Virus record (IMG/VR): IMGVR_UViG_3300025030_000222
Location: 1 to 41,381 of that record
Length of the DNA stretch: 41,381 nucleotides
From: a virus
Reading direction: 5' to 3' (one strand)
Made by a program: the position numbers and the translations under genes. This document shows positions 21,572-29,368 of this stretch, one piece after another (within the stretch, counting starts at the first letter, position 1; every line of letters starts with the position of its first letter). The notes under the pieces are model-generated. The model saw only the letters and a list, made by a program, of their open reading frames with translations, did not search any database and was not told the DNA's origin.

Positions 21572-21805
21572 ATGGACAAAACTTGTGCACCTACCCAACA
21601 GGCAGCCATACGTTGGGCGATGGGTGTTGTTCGCGACGCCAAAGAACAAGGAGCCCCGAGTTACGACGCCCGAGTGGCGTTGGCATCGGGGCACACGATG
21701 AGAGTCTCCTTTCGCGGGAATGAGCCCATAAAGACGAAAGTAACACCCGGATGGCCTACCCGCGGGCATGTGTTCGGTGGCCCAAAAGCGTGCAAGGCAC
21801 TGTAA
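21572..21805 (+). CDS. Unknown small protein
   Basis: 77 residues, ATG 21572 with GGGG upstream. Basic helical N-terminal half and a Gly-rich C-terminal half (GWPTRGHVFGGPKACKAL). No motif recognised. Confidence 0.55.
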   Translation: MDKTCAPTQQAAIRWAMGVVRDAKEQGAPSYDARVALASGHTMRVSFRGNEPIKTKVTPGWPTRGHVFGGPKACKAL

Positions 21806-21833
21806 TGAAACATAACCATTGGCTATGAGAACT

Positions 21834-22526
21834 ATGTCTAGTCTGTACCTTTCCATTGACCTGGACGTTTTTGCTTGTGCTGTTGGGACTCACTTTTTGG
21901 TAGACAGGATGAAGCCGCACTTCGACCGGATCATGGGGGAGGTTGTGCGTCGGGACACCGCGGAGAGACGAGTAAAAGTTGTCATGTCCCATGAGAAACT
22001 GTTACCAGCGATCAACAGGTCTGGGTGTACAGAGCTGTGGAACGTGGACTACCACTCAGACCTGGAGAACGCAGTTGACACCATACAGGAACCCTGGCGG
22101 TGCGATGAAGTGGACTGCGGAACTTGGGTAAGTTTCGTTCACTGGCGCAAAACAGGTAAGTTCGTATGGGTCCAGCCTCATGGATCAAGCTGGAATAATA
22201 GAAACGAAGGCCGATGTGACTCTCACAGATGCCTACCCGACGGCAACCCTTTCATTCAAACAGACCTGACGGACTGGTCTCGGACGAAGGTACACAATCT
22301 GTCTATCACAATACCGTGGTCAAAGGTAACGCATGTGGGCATAGCCGGGAGTCCAGACTACACCTGTCTGGATTGTTTGAAGAAACTTGTCGCGGAGGCG
22401 TCACCTGAAATACAAACTTGGTTCAAGAGAAAGACGGTGTTTCTACGTGCGTCTCAATGGTTGCATACCAATTCAAAAATCCTACGCACACCGTGTCTTT
22501 TGAGTAGCGCGTCCCAAATTTGTTGA
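21834..22526 (+). CDS. UPF0489-like (arginase-fold) protein
   Basis: 230 residues. Blocks: YLSIDLDVFACAVG (start of strand 1 with D), VVMSHEKLLPAIN, WNVDYHSDL (strongly D/H-rich, typical of the metal site), DCGTWVSFVHWRKTG and a Cys-rich region (CDEVDCG, CDSHRC, CLDC). The arrangement resembles UPF0489 and related arginase-fold proteins. Metal-dependent hydrolase activity is a family-level guess. Start ATG 21834 preferred, GAGAAC just upstream; the last 30 residues look less ordered. Confidence 0.55.
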   Translation: MSSLYLSIDLDVFACAVGTHFLVDRMKPHFDRIMGEVVRRDTAERRVKVVMSHEKLLPAINRSGCTELWNVDYHSDLENAVDTIQEPWRCDEVDCGTWVSFVHWRKTGKFVWVQPHGSSWNNRNEGRCDSHRCLPDGNPFIQTDLTDWSRTKVHNLSITIPWSKVTHVGIAGSPDYTCLDCLKKLVAEASPEIQTWFKRKTVFLRASQWLHTNSKILRTPCLLSSASQIC

Positions 22527-22553
22527 CACCGTGAAAAGAGAGTGAAATAACCA

Positions 22554-22802
22554 ATGGGTGAACAAAATAAAACGATATGTAAATACTGTTATCATTGGAT
22601 GGGTATCGCGGAAACCTGGGTGCAAGGGGAAGGGATACACTTTGGTGTGTGCCGACGATACCCCCCAACCCGCGGAATAAGCTCACGAGAAACCGCAAGA
22701 TGTCTGCCTGAAAGTACACATGCCGGGAATCTTTTTCCCGAAACCCCAGCGAATCAAACCTGTGGAGAATTCAAACAGAAAGCAGAAGAGGAAACTACCT
22801 AG
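22554..22802 (+). CDS. Zinc-binding small protein
   Basis: 82 residues: CKYCYHW near residue 9, then VCRRYPP near 33, and TCGEFK near 69. This C..C...W, C.RYPP, CGEF pattern is common among small phage proteins. Likely one zinc. The SD is weak. Ends 26 bases before the tandem operators. Confidence 0.65.
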   Translation: MGEQNKTICKYCYHWMGIAETWVQGEGIHFGVCRRYPPTRGISSRETARCLPESTHAGNLFPETPANQTCGEFKQKAEEETT

Positions 22803-22828
22803 AAACATCCCGCCGTTATCATCTGATA

Positions 22829-22876
22829 CATCTATTAGATTTTCTTCTTTGCATCTATTAGGTCTTCTGGTACAAT
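22829..22876 (+). promoter_or_regulatory. Rightward promoter with tandem operators
   Basis: Operators CATCTATTAGAT (22829-22840) and CATCTATTAGGT (22852-22863), 23-bp period, same as at 19620. The second is in the spacer of TTTGCA (22848-22853), 17 bases, TACAAT (22871-22876). Six bases later is the ATG of the lipoprotein gene (leaderless). A third, partial copy (TCTATTAGC, about 22891-22899) lies inside that gene. Confidence 0.8.
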
Positions 22877-22882
22877 AGTCCC

Positions 22883-23470
22883 ATGATAAATCTATTAGCT
22901 CCAGCGATGGGTTTCTGGGCATTTCTTCTTCAGGGCTGCGTGACGCATCGACTGAATGTGGACCCCGTGGGGGTGCGGGGCCGGTTGCTTTCTCCTGCTG
23001 GTTGGGTAGCCAGCAATGATCCCGCAGAGGTGGTGGGATGGGGTCCTCTGGGTTTAGTTGGGTACCCGCCTCTAACCATCAAGAACACGGTAGGCGAATC
23101 TCTGTTGTATTTCTGTACGGATACTAGCGGGATATTTCGGGCGTTTGTTTATTTTCCTGAGCAGGACGCCATATTGACGTTTGACACTCGGGTTGCCTAT
23201 AGACTGTCCACCGATGAAGAGCATTGGTTCAAGTTGGCTTTGAATGAAAAGATCCAACTCGGGATGCCGGAGTCGTGGCTTTACTTATCTTGGGGCAGAC
23301 CCCATGACATAAACAAGTCGATAGGCCCTTGGGGCGTACACAAACAATTGGTCTTCAGGGTGTACGGCACTACCTACTGGCCAGCCGGCAACAGTAGTGT
23401 CAACTACAACGTGTATAACGACCACTACGTCTACATTGAGAATGGTGTGGTTTCATCTTGGCAGGACTAG
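22883..23470 (+). CDS. Candidate lipoprotein, leaderless gene
   Basis: 195 residues. MINLLAPAMGFWAFLLQGC gives a hydrophobic signal ending in a lipobox-like LQGC (Cys19), followed by a beta-rich, Trp/Tyr-rich domain (YWPAGNSSVNYNVYNDHY). Export and lipidation at the cell envelope are likely if the host is Gram-negative. The ATG is exactly at the predicted transcription start, so no ribosome site exists. Such repressor-controlled envelope genes often block superinfection; that is inference. It is not a recognised family. Confidence 0.6.
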   Translation: MINLLAPAMGFWAFLLQGCVTHRLNVDPVGVRGRLLSPAGWVASNDPAEVVGWGPLGLVGYPPLTIKNTVGESLLYFCTDTSGIFRAFVYFPEQDAILTFDTRVAYRLSTDEEHWFKLALNEKIQLGMPESWLYLSWGRPHDINKSIGPWGVHKQLVFRVYGTTYWPAGNSSVNYNVYNDHYVYIENGVVSSWQD

Positions 23471-23522
23471 CTAAGAGAGTAGTCTACCTTTAGGGGTTTA
23501 TGACGGGTGTACCTGTAGTTTG

Positions 23523-23720
23523 ATGAAAGAGTCCATACAACTGTCGATACTTGTGATCCGGGATCCCATTGAGCCACGCGATGTACTTGCGAGGAGAAAG
23601 TGGTTCAAGTACAACCAGTTTGTAGACTCTTGTGTTTACACGAAGCCAGCTAAGGTGTCTAACACCCTATGGGAGCTAGAAATAGTTAGGACCATCTACG
23701 CAGATGCCTCCACCCAATAA
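23523..23720 (+). CDS. Unknown small protein
   Basis: 65 residues from ATG 23523 (a TTG precedes it in frame). Strand-rich N terminus (IQLSILVIRDPIEP) with a charged middle. No ribosome-binding site is obvious and no family is recognised. The call rests on coding-like sequence and position in the operon. Confidence 0.45.
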   Translation: MKESIQLSILVIRDPIEPRDVLARRKWFKYNQFVDSCVYTKPAKVSNTLWELEIVRTIYADASTQ

Positions 23721-23736
23721 ATCGTAGGACCTCTTT

Positions 23737-23940
23737 ATGCCGCATGCTCGCAAAGTTTACGACGCTGTGATTTCGTGTGGAGTGTCTTTGAGTCCTGTGA
23801 CGATGACTTCCAGGCGAGTAGTTCAAGTCATCAGGGATCGCTATCGAGGTGGGGAGTCTGTCACGTCTTTGGCGAGGGACTACGGACTTTCTATCCGTAG
23901 AATACGGATCGTAATTCAAACCGTTCGGAAAGGCAGGTAG
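23737..23940 (+). CDS. Small HTH DNA-binding protein
   Basis: 67 residues, ATG 23737 with AGGA upstream. A resolvase/sigma-like helix-turn-helix: VIRDRYRGGESVTSLARDYGLSIRRI (about residues 31-56), with the S-x-x-x-L-A-R-D-Y-G-L-S motif. Could be a regulator; one candidate for binding the CATCTATTAGAT operator, though there is no direct evidence. Confidence 0.65.
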   Translation: MPHARKVYDAVISCGVSLSPVTMTSRRVVQVIRDRYRGGESVTSLARDYGLSIRRIRIVIQTVRKGR

Positions 23941-23942
23941 TA

Positions 23943-24029
23943 ATGGATGCTGCTGACATTCGTACTGTACGTTGGTCCGACGGGGTGCATGAACACTCCG
24001 TTGTGCTGGTAAAGTGCGAGGGTTTGTAA
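23943..24029 (+). CDS. 28-residue possible peptide
   Basis: ATG 23943, immediately after the previous stop, MDAADIRTVRWSDGVHEHSV and eight more residues. Weak evidence: no strong ribosome site, only position and composition. The rest of this 140-base gap (to 24081) holds no other supported gene. Confidence 0.3.
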   Translation: MDAADIRTVRWSDGVHEHSVVLVKCEGL

Positions 24030-24081
24030 CGTTTCCAAGCACCCTGTAACCATTGAACTTCAGCAATAGGTACGCCATATA

Positions 24082-24750
24082 ATGTCTACCAAGTTTGTAA
24101 CAGGCGATTTGTTTTTCTACCCAGGTTTACGGGCTTGGGCTCATGGTTGCAACTGTTCTGGATACATGAGGGCAGGAGTTGCGGTAGAGTTTCGTGCTCG
24201 GTTTCCGGGAATGTATCAGGCATACCAAGAGGTATGCCATAAGAGGGAGTTCAAGTTAGGAAGTGTTTTTAGTTGGGGAGCTAGGGTCTTACCACGACAC
24301 CCGGAGGTAGCTGTTTACAACCTTGGGACTCAGTTGACACCCGGTCCACATGCAGAGTTGTCGGCGATAGAACAGTCAGTAACTCTGATGACAAAACAGG
24401 CTTTGGATTCTGGTGTGGACCGGATCGGACTACCGAGAATCGGATCTGGCTTAGGAGGTCTAGTTTGGAGGGACGTGAAGGATGTGTTGTCTCGTATTGG
24501 GGAAAACACCGACGTAGAACTAGTGGTGTTTGAAGAGTACCAACCGATTGGCCCCCTGTTAACTAGCAAACATTTGCTGGACTTGGGGGTTGATGACTCT
24601 GAGGTGGCTAAATTTCTTTGTCGGTGGGGAAATGGCATGCCCGTATTCCGAGACACTTTCGACCCCCATTACTGGATAACCGCTTGGACAAAGCTGTACT
24701 GCGCAAAAGACGAAATCAGGACGCAGATGAAGACACATCAGGATGAGTAA
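24082..24750 (+). CDS. Macrodomain protein (ADP-ribose glycohydrolase, TARG1/DarG-like)
   Basis: 222 residues. The first about 150 are a macrodomain: FVTGDLFF (residues 5-12), AHGCNCSGYMRAGVA (20-34, the N at 24 and GVA contact ADP-ribose), YNLGTQ, and RIGLPRIGSGLGGL (about 113-126, phosphate loop). This subgroup removes ADP-ribose from protein or DNA. The C-terminal 60 residues are extra. Its stop overlaps the following methyltransferase start by 8 bases (ATGAGTAA). Reversal of host ADP-ribosylation defence such as DarT is a plausible role. SD is weak. Confidence 0.75.
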   Translation: MSTKFVTGDLFFYPGLRAWAHGCNCSGYMRAGVAVEFRARFPGMYQAYQEVCHKREFKLGSVFSWGARVLPRHPEVAVYNLGTQLTPGPHAELSAIEQSVTLMTKQALDSGVDRIGLPRIGSGLGGLVWRDVKDVLSRIGENTDVELVVFEEYQPIGPLLTSKHLLDLGVDDSEVAKFLCRWGNGMPVFRDTFDPHYWITAWTKLYCAKDEIRTQMKTHQDE

Positions 24751-25603
24751 TCCCGCAGGTGGTCATATTAGCATTCGCAATGAGGACTGCCTGATTGGTA
24801 TGTCCAAGATTCCAACGGAGTCTGTGTCGGTAGTAGTTACATCGCCTCCATACAACATTGGAATTTCTTATGGGGTGTACAAGGACGCGCTTCCTGCTGT
24901 TTCGTATGGGGTCTTTATGGATAGGTGGACGAGAAATACTCTGCGTGTGTTGGAGCAAGAAGGCTCAGTGTTTTTGAATCTTGGGTCCCGACCCCAAGAT
25001 CCAGGATTTCCGTTTAGAGTATTGGATATTGTGACGGCTGGAAAAAGGTTTAAGTTGCAGAACGTCATTCATTGGATCAAGTCCATCACAATAGAAGACG
25101 ATCCAGACTCCGAGTATGCGCGTAAGCCGCCTTTGTCTACGGGACACTTCAAGCCCATCAACAGTCCAAGATACTTGAATGACTGTCACGAGTACATCTT
25201 TCACCTTACCAAGACAGGTAATGTCCCTTTGGATCGACTGGCTGTTGGAGTGCCGTATACGGACAAGTCCAACTTGAAGCGCGGGACCAGGGGCAAACAT
25301 GGGGACGTGCGGTGTAGGGGTAACAACTGGTTCATTCCCTACCCGACCATCAAAGAACGGAAGACCGACCGACCTCACCCGGCGAGTTTTCCCGCGAGGC
25401 TACCGGAGATGTGTATCCGTCTTCACGGAGTCGAACGCACGAAACTGGTTCTGGACCCCTTCATGGGGATTGGGTCTACAGCCTTGGCGTGTCAAAAACT
25501 AGGCGTACCCTGTATAGGTTTCGACATCGACAAAGACTACTGCGAGACCACCAAACACAGACTTGCCCAAAAGGACAGCGATATCACAGTTGACATCTAT
25601 TAG
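24743..25603 (+). CDS. Beta-class N4/N6 DNA methyltransferase
   Basis: 286 residues. Motif IV TSPPYN at residues 33-38 comes before motif I DPFMGIGST (238-246) and a motif X-like segment IGFDIDKDYC, so it is the permuted (beta) amino-methyltransferase class. TSPP favours N4-cytosine, but the class also includes N6-adenine enzymes. The gap region (about 60-200) should hold the recognition domain (SEYARKPPLSTGHF). A restriction partner is absent, so it is probably a solitary, protective or regulatory methylase. Its stop falls inside an operator-promoter (25590-25618). Confidence 0.85.
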   Translation: MSNPAGGHISIRNEDCLIGMSKIPTESVSVVVTSPPYNIGISYGVYKDALPAVSYGVFMDRWTRNTLRVLEQEGSVFLNLGSRPQDPGFPFRVLDIVTAGKRFKLQNVIHWIKSITIEDDPDSEYARKPPLSTGHFKPINSPRYLNDCHEYIFHLTKTGNVPLDRLAVGVPYTDKSNLKRGTRGKHGDVRCRGNNWFIPYPTIKERKTDRPHPASFPARLPEMCIRLHGVERTKLVLDPFMGIGSTALACQKLGVPCIGFDIDKDYCETTKHRLAQKDSDITVDIY

Positions 25604-25618
25604 ATCGCAATGAGGATT
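25590..25618 (+). promoter_or_regulatory. Promoter with operator
   Basis: TTGACA (25590-25595), 17-base spacer containing CATCTATTAGAT (25594-25605), -10 AGGATT (25613-25618). It overlaps the end of the methyltransferase gene. The -10 is poor, so it may be weak or regulated. Reads into the gene at 25659. Confidence 0.6.
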
Positions 25619-25658
25619 GTTTGCCCGGCATGCTCAAGATGTAAGGAGGGGTTACGAA

Positions 25659-25925
25659 GTGTCTAAGCAAGGAAAATTGGCATATGAACGAGCGAAGAAG
25701 CTACTCAAACATGATCCGCAGAAGCGAAGCATGGTTTCCTTACAGGAGGCTGCGCTTTGGGATGTTACCAACGCGATAGAAAAGGCGCGGGCACTCTACG
25801 AGAAATACGACGCCACGGGGGATGGCACTGACAAAATGAACGCGCTTCTCATAGTAGCAAAGTGTTTTCGCGCAAAGCTACATAGTCGTGCCGACGAAGT
25901 TATGCCAGACATACTAGAAGGCTAA
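25659..25925 (+). CDS. Helical small protein
   Basis: 88 residues from GTG 25659, with AAGGAGG nine bases upstream; TTG 25617 is an alternative. Almost all helical (KLAYERAKKLLKHD, AIEKARALYEKY), charged, no family recognised. First gene of the transcript from the promoter at 25590. Confidence 0.6.
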   Translation: MSKQGKLAYERAKKLLKHDPQKRSMVSLQEAALWDVTNAIEKARALYEKYDATGDGTDKMNALLIVAKCFRAKLHSRADEVMPDILEG

Positions 25926-25942
25926 GTCACCCCCAAATATGG

Positions 25943-25971
25943 TTGACATCTAATAGATGGCATGGTAGCAT
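25943..25971 (+). promoter_or_regulatory. Promoter with operator
   Basis: TTGACA (25943-25948), 17-base spacer with CATCTAATAGAT (25947-25958, central base exchanged), -10 TAGCAT (25966-25971). It lies 85 bases upstream of thyX, and the intervening region is gene-free. Confidence 0.65.
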
Positions 25972-26055
25972 CTAGCTATAGGCATCTACAAGTGTAGAGG
26001 GACTACTGGCACGTCGCCATACTTAGCCCAAAAGAATAAGGAATAACCTACTACG

Positions 26056-26817
26056 ATGCATAACGTAACACCGAAGGTCTATTTGATCGCCAAGCCCGCA
26101 GTAATCGAAGACGGGCTAGCTGCATATCTGAGCCACATTGGGGCTTCAGCATGGAAGACTGATGCAGCAGAGGGAGAACGCCTGATTGAGATCATGGCCA
26201 GGGGTTGTTACCGCAGTTTCGGTGCTGGTCTCAACCCGAATGTCACCAAGGTCCGTGAAGGCATTGCGGACTACCTGGCCAACATCCTTAAGGTCAAACA
26301 TGAGTCCGTGTTGGAACACGCTTGCTATTCGTTCATGTTCTGTGATGTGTCCAGAGTCTTTACGCATGAGCTTGTGCGCCATCGTGTGGGCTGTGCTATA
26401 TCTCAGGAGTCTTTACGCTACGTGCGATTGGAAGACCTTGGACAGTGGTTGCCGGACTGCATACGAGATGACCCTGAGATGGTTGATCTGTTCAAGGATA
26501 CATTCGAGCACTTGGAGAAACTGCAAAAGCAGATGGCGGAGCACTTCGGATTAGACGATCCTGGTAAACCGTTTGCCAAAAAGAAAGAAGTTACCAGCGC
26601 GATGCGGAGGATTGCGCCTATTGGATTGGCTACGAACATAGGTTGGTCTGCCAATATCCGCACGCTGCGTCATGTGATTGCCATGCGAACTTCTTTGGCT
26701 GCGGAGGAGGAGATCCGATTGGTATTCGATGAAGTAGCCCAGATCATGCAGCAAGAAGCCCCTCACGCCTTTGGGGACTTCAAGCGATCCGACGACGGGG
26801 AATGGACCACAGAATGA
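26056..26817 (+). CDS. thyX: Flavin-dependent thymidylate synthase ThyX
   Basis: 253 residues; makes dTMP from dUMP with FAD, NADPH and methylene-THF, for phage DNA synthesis. Signatures: HESVLEH (92-98 region), DVSRVFTHELVRHR (96-110) and SQESLRY (116-122). The usual ThyX motif is RHR-x7-S; here RHR (108-110) to Ser119 gives x8, a one-residue longer loop. The later NIRTLRHVIAMR block (about residues 200-212) contains the typical N-x-R-x-x-x-H region. Coupled to the next gene (ATGA). The upstream operator suggests repressor control. Confidence 0.9.
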   Translation: MHNVTPKVYLIAKPAVIEDGLAAYLSHIGASAWKTDAAEGERLIEIMARGCYRSFGAGLNPNVTKVREGIADYLANILKVKHESVLEHACYSFMFCDVSRVFTHELVRHRVGCAISQESLRYVRLEDLGQWLPDCIRDDPEMVDLFKDTFEHLEKLQKQMAEHFGLDDPGKPFAKKKEVTSAMRRIAPIGLATNIGWSANIRTLRHVIAMRTSLAAEEEIRLVFDEVAQIMQQEAPHAFGDFKRSDDGEWTTE

Positions 26818-27317
26818 AACCCAAATTAAAACCAAAGTCGAAACCCAATTCTACTTCGAGTGCTTATATCGTTGCCGCGCTTGTTAAAGTAGGAGTGACG
26901 ATTTCAAGTGTTAGCATCGACGGTAACTATGCCAGAGGCGTGATGATATGCAGGACAGTCAAGGGGTTCAATTATCGTAAAGCATCCTGTAGATATCCCT
27001 GGAGCACTATAAAGTGGTTCGCCAGTGATTCTGGGGGCGGGGATGGAGAAGGCAATGGGCAGTATAGTTTCCATATTGATCTCGGCAAACTACCGAAGAC
27101 CGTCAGAAAGAAGATATTGAGTGCGTGGGCCGCCATAAATACTGCTGAATACACAACTGAGTACGCCAAGGCGACACGTACAAGGTTTGCGCACGAGGCA
27201 ATGACTAAAGCGCAGGATGAACAATCAAAGGAGTGGGGTCTTAAGGAGATGCAGGAAAATCTATCCGCGGCGAATAAAAAGTTTTGGAATTTCTTCGCCG
27301 ATGGATGCGGGTCGTAG
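26814..27317 (+). CDS. Unknown basic protein
   Basis: 167 residues from ATG 26814, overlapping the thyX stop (ATGA). Starts with a Lys/Pro/Ser-rich tail (KPKLKPKSKPNSTSS), then a beta-rich domain, a Gly-rich loop and a helical charged C terminus (EMQENLSAANKKFWNFF). Family not recognised. The basic tail suggests nucleic-acid contact. Confidence 0.6.
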   Translation: MKPKLKPKSKPNSTSSAYIVAALVKVGVTISSVSIDGNYARGVMICRTVKGFNYRKASCRYPWSTIKWFASDSGGGDGEGNGQYSFHIDLGKLPKTVRKKILSAWAAINTAEYTTEYAKATRTRFAHEAMTKAQDEQSKEWGLKEMQENLSAANKKFWNFFADGCGS

Positions 27318-27405
27318 CATACATAGTGCAAGATGCTCAAGGTAATTGGGTGTAGGGTAAGGGCGTGGTCTGTAATCCGAAGAAGAAGGGAAAGAAGATA
27401 AAGGT

Positions 27406-27672
27406 ATGAGTCGTTTTCGTCGTGGGGAGGACAGAGTAGCGACTGGTAGACGCTTTTACGATCTGTTGTGTTATTGTTGTGGAGATCCGAGACAAGAGAT
27501 TACCCGCGTGGACCTGGGTAACGGAGAATACTTTGAGTATGTATCGGAGCCAACGACAAAGCAGCTTTCGGACAGAGATAGACTCGCGGAGGAACACACA
27601 AATGGCGATCGCGTTATTCACTTATGTAATCGTTGTAGGTTTCCGACTGTACAAGACTACAAATCAGAATGA
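27406..27672 (+). CDS. Small zinc-binding protein
   Basis: 88 residues, ATG 27406, SD AAAGGT. CYCCGD near residue 22 and LCNRCRFP near 73 form a CxxC/CxxC site; the rest is charged. Family not recognised. The 88-base gap upstream contains only three very short frames. Confidence 0.55.
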   Translation: MSRFRRGEDRVATGRRFYDLLCYCCGDPRQEITRVDLGNGEYFEYVSEPTTKQLSDRDRLAEEHTNGDRVIHLCNRCRFPTVQDYKSE

Positions 27673-27681
27673 AATCTGGGC

Positions 27682-27885
27682 ATGAACAGTCAATGTGAAG
27701 GGGAAGGTGAGGATGGACGGTTGTGTGGCGCCGTGTGGCCAGACACGAGACTTGTAAGAGCGACATCATTTGCTTGCGTGTCCTTGTGCGCACGCTGCAC
27801 GGAGCGTTGGTTTGCATATGGATGGCTGATGAAGCCTATCCAATACGTACCTCTAAGAGATGGGGAAGTGGGGATTGAGGTATGA
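27682..27885 (+). CDS. Small Cys-rich protein
   Basis: 67 residues from ATG 27682. C5, C15 and CVSLCARC near residue 32 make a plausible zinc site; then WFAYGW. The end overlaps the following short frame (ATGA). No ribosome site is strong. Family not recognised. Confidence 0.5.
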   Translation: MNSQCEGEGEDGRLCGAVWPDTRLVRATSFACVSLCARCTERWFAYGWLMKPIQYVPLRDGEVGIEV

Positions 27886-28149
27886 AATTGACCGCGGTGT
27901 TTTCGTCCCGCTACCCCGTCGGGAAGGAGGTCGAAGCATGAATGAGAACTGCGACGATGATGGATCTTAGGTAGTCAGAGAGACCATCAGCATGAACGAC
28001 AGCGAAAGTAAGGTTGTGTATCGGCTGCTATGCCGAGTAGCTGGTGGCTGCGTGGGCACTGGTGGATGCGTTCTTGCATGAGAAGATGATGATCGAGGCA
28101 TGAGGTATTTTCGGCGCATCACCGTTGTGCAGGTTGGGTAGGTGTCGTA
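27882..28149 (+). other. Chain of micro-ORFs with recurring junction motif
   Basis: The 264 bases between genes hold only very short frames: 27882-27941 (19 residues, ATGA overlap with the previous stop), 27938-27970 (10 residues, ATGA overlap again), 27992-28081 (29 residues) and a 13-residue frame near 28100. The junctions repeat a similar string (GGTCGAAGCATGA, GATCGAGGCATGA), which recurs before the true gene at 28943. They may be decayed gene remnants that kept their coupled start signals, or translated regulatory peptides. Confidence 0.35.
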
Positions 28150-28383
28150 ATGGCAAGAGAAGAAAAATACGGCAAGGTTACGTTTGAGCACGGGGACATC
28201 CCTGACGATGAACTGGTGTTTGTACTGCGTGCGCAGGACATCCTAGCCCCTGCTACGGTAGCTTTCTACGCCATGCTCCGGGAAACTACTGTTGGGTGTT
28301 TTAAGGGCCAAAACATTGGTCTGCGTATACGATCCATCGCGGATGAGATGGCGAAACATCCCAGAAGAAAGATGCCGGACTAG
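28150..28383 (+). CDS. Conserved small phage protein
   Basis: 77 residues. HGDIPDDELVFVLRAQDILAPATV is a recognisable pattern of a small phage family (GDIP.DEPVFVLRAQD). Mixed alpha/beta, function unknown. SD weak. Confidence 0.7.
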   Translation: MAREEKYGKVTFEHGDIPDDELVFVLRAQDILAPATVAFYAMLRETTVGCFKGQNIGLRIRSIADEMAKHPRRKMPD

Positions 28384-28392
28384 GGGTAATGA

Positions 28393-28455
28393 ATGCAATC
28401 TATTGAGAACATCATTTGTCCCAAGGGGGTGGATTTACTTAAGGTCGGGGTATGA
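28393..28455 (+). CDS. 20-residue possible peptide
   Basis: ATG 28393 to TGA overlapping the ATG of the next gene (ATGA), MQSIENIICPKGVDLLKVGV. Coupling is the only evidence. Confidence 0.3.
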   Translation: MQSIENIICPKGVDLLKVGV

Positions 28456-28946
28456 AGCAACTTCGCAGCATCACGGTGGATCGGGTGATGTCGTGGTCGC
28501 CGTGTCCAGACTGGAAACGCAAGCGGGTGGTGGACGCTTTCGGCGGTCGTAAGAGCATGACGCCATTGGAGGTCCTCTCGTTGGAGAACGTTGAACCACA
28601 GGATCGTCTTTGGGTAGTGTTGCGTGAGGAGATCATCCCCACGCGCGAGCTGCGACTGATCGCGTGTTGGTGTGCGAAGCGGGCGCTTGATCGTGAGCGA
28701 TCTGCTGGGCGCGAGCCTGACCCGCGGAGTTGGGATGCCGTTCGGGTAGCGAGGCGGCATGCGCACGGGCAAGCTACGGTGGAGGAACTTGTCGCCGCCT
28801 GGGACGCCTCCTGGGACGCCGCCAGGGACGCCGCCGGGGCCGCCGCCAGGGGCGCCGCCGGGGACGCCGCCGGGGACGCCGCCGAGTGCGAGAAAATCCT
28901 AGCGCATGTCCGGCGCGTGTTGAGGCGGCTGGAGGTCGAGGCATGA
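28452..28946 (+). CDS. Ala-rich repeat phage protein
   Basis: 164 residues, ATG coupled to the preceding frame (ATGA). CPDWKRKRVVDAFGGRKSMT and then PQDRLWVVLRE match a widespread phage family (CP.W...R....FGG...). The C-terminal half holds a DAA-type alanine repeat (DASWDAARDAAGAAARGAAG, then more) coded by GGACGCCGCC-like DNA repeats (28803-28887), which probably form a long helix. Function unknown. Confidence 0.7.
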   Translation: MKQLRSITVDRVMSWSPCPDWKRKRVVDAFGGRKSMTPLEVLSLENVEPQDRLWVVLREEIIPTRELRLIACWCAKRALDRERSAGREPDPRSWDAVRVARRHAHGQATVEELVAAWDASWDAARDAAGAAARGAAGDAAGDAAECEKILAHVRRVLRRLEVEA

Positions 28947-29353
28947 GATGCAATAAGATGTTCGCGTGCCCGCCTCTGGACGCGGATCGGCTGGTCCATC
29001 GCGACGCAGACGCAGCCATCGAGGCGTATCTCGACGGGGTGAACACATTCCCGGAGACAGTGCAGGTGCAGGCGTATGTGCCAAAGGAAATTGAGGAGGA
29101 GCACGTCAAGTGGATCGCAGACGACACGGTAGACTACCTGCTGGGCAGGATCGACGAGGATTTTGGCGATCCCGACGAGGCCACTGAGGCATCCGTCATC
29201 TGGCGGTCATTGGCGTTGGACTTCGTTCGGGCTGTCCTAGAGACCTATTATGTCGGGTCCTACGTCCCCCAGGGAGAGCCTGTGACGGTGGACGTTTTGG
29301 CGTGGATCTCAACCCACCGGCCCGACTGGAACCGTGTGGCCGAAGGGGTATGA
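28943..29353 (+). CDS. Unknown acidic protein
   Basis: 136 residues from ATG 28943, overlapping the previous stop (ATGA) with GGAGG upstream; the longer open frame from 28730 is antisense-like repeat and rejected. Acidic, with long helices (KEIEEEHVKWIADDTVDYLL). No family recognised. Confidence 0.65.
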   Translation: MRCNKMFACPPLDADRLVHRDADAAIEAYLDGVNTFPETVQVQAYVPKEIEEEHVKWIADDTVDYLLGRIDEDFGDPDEATEASVIWRSLALDFVRAVLETYYVGSYVPQGEPVTVDVLAWISTHRPDWNRVAEGV

Positions 29354-29368
29354 GTAGGGATAACAACT

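Noticed and set aside
28730-28943. N-terminal extension of the gene at 28943
   Set aside because: Antisense-like Arg/Gly repeat overlapping the Ala-rich gene; the ATGA-coupled ATG at 28943 is better.
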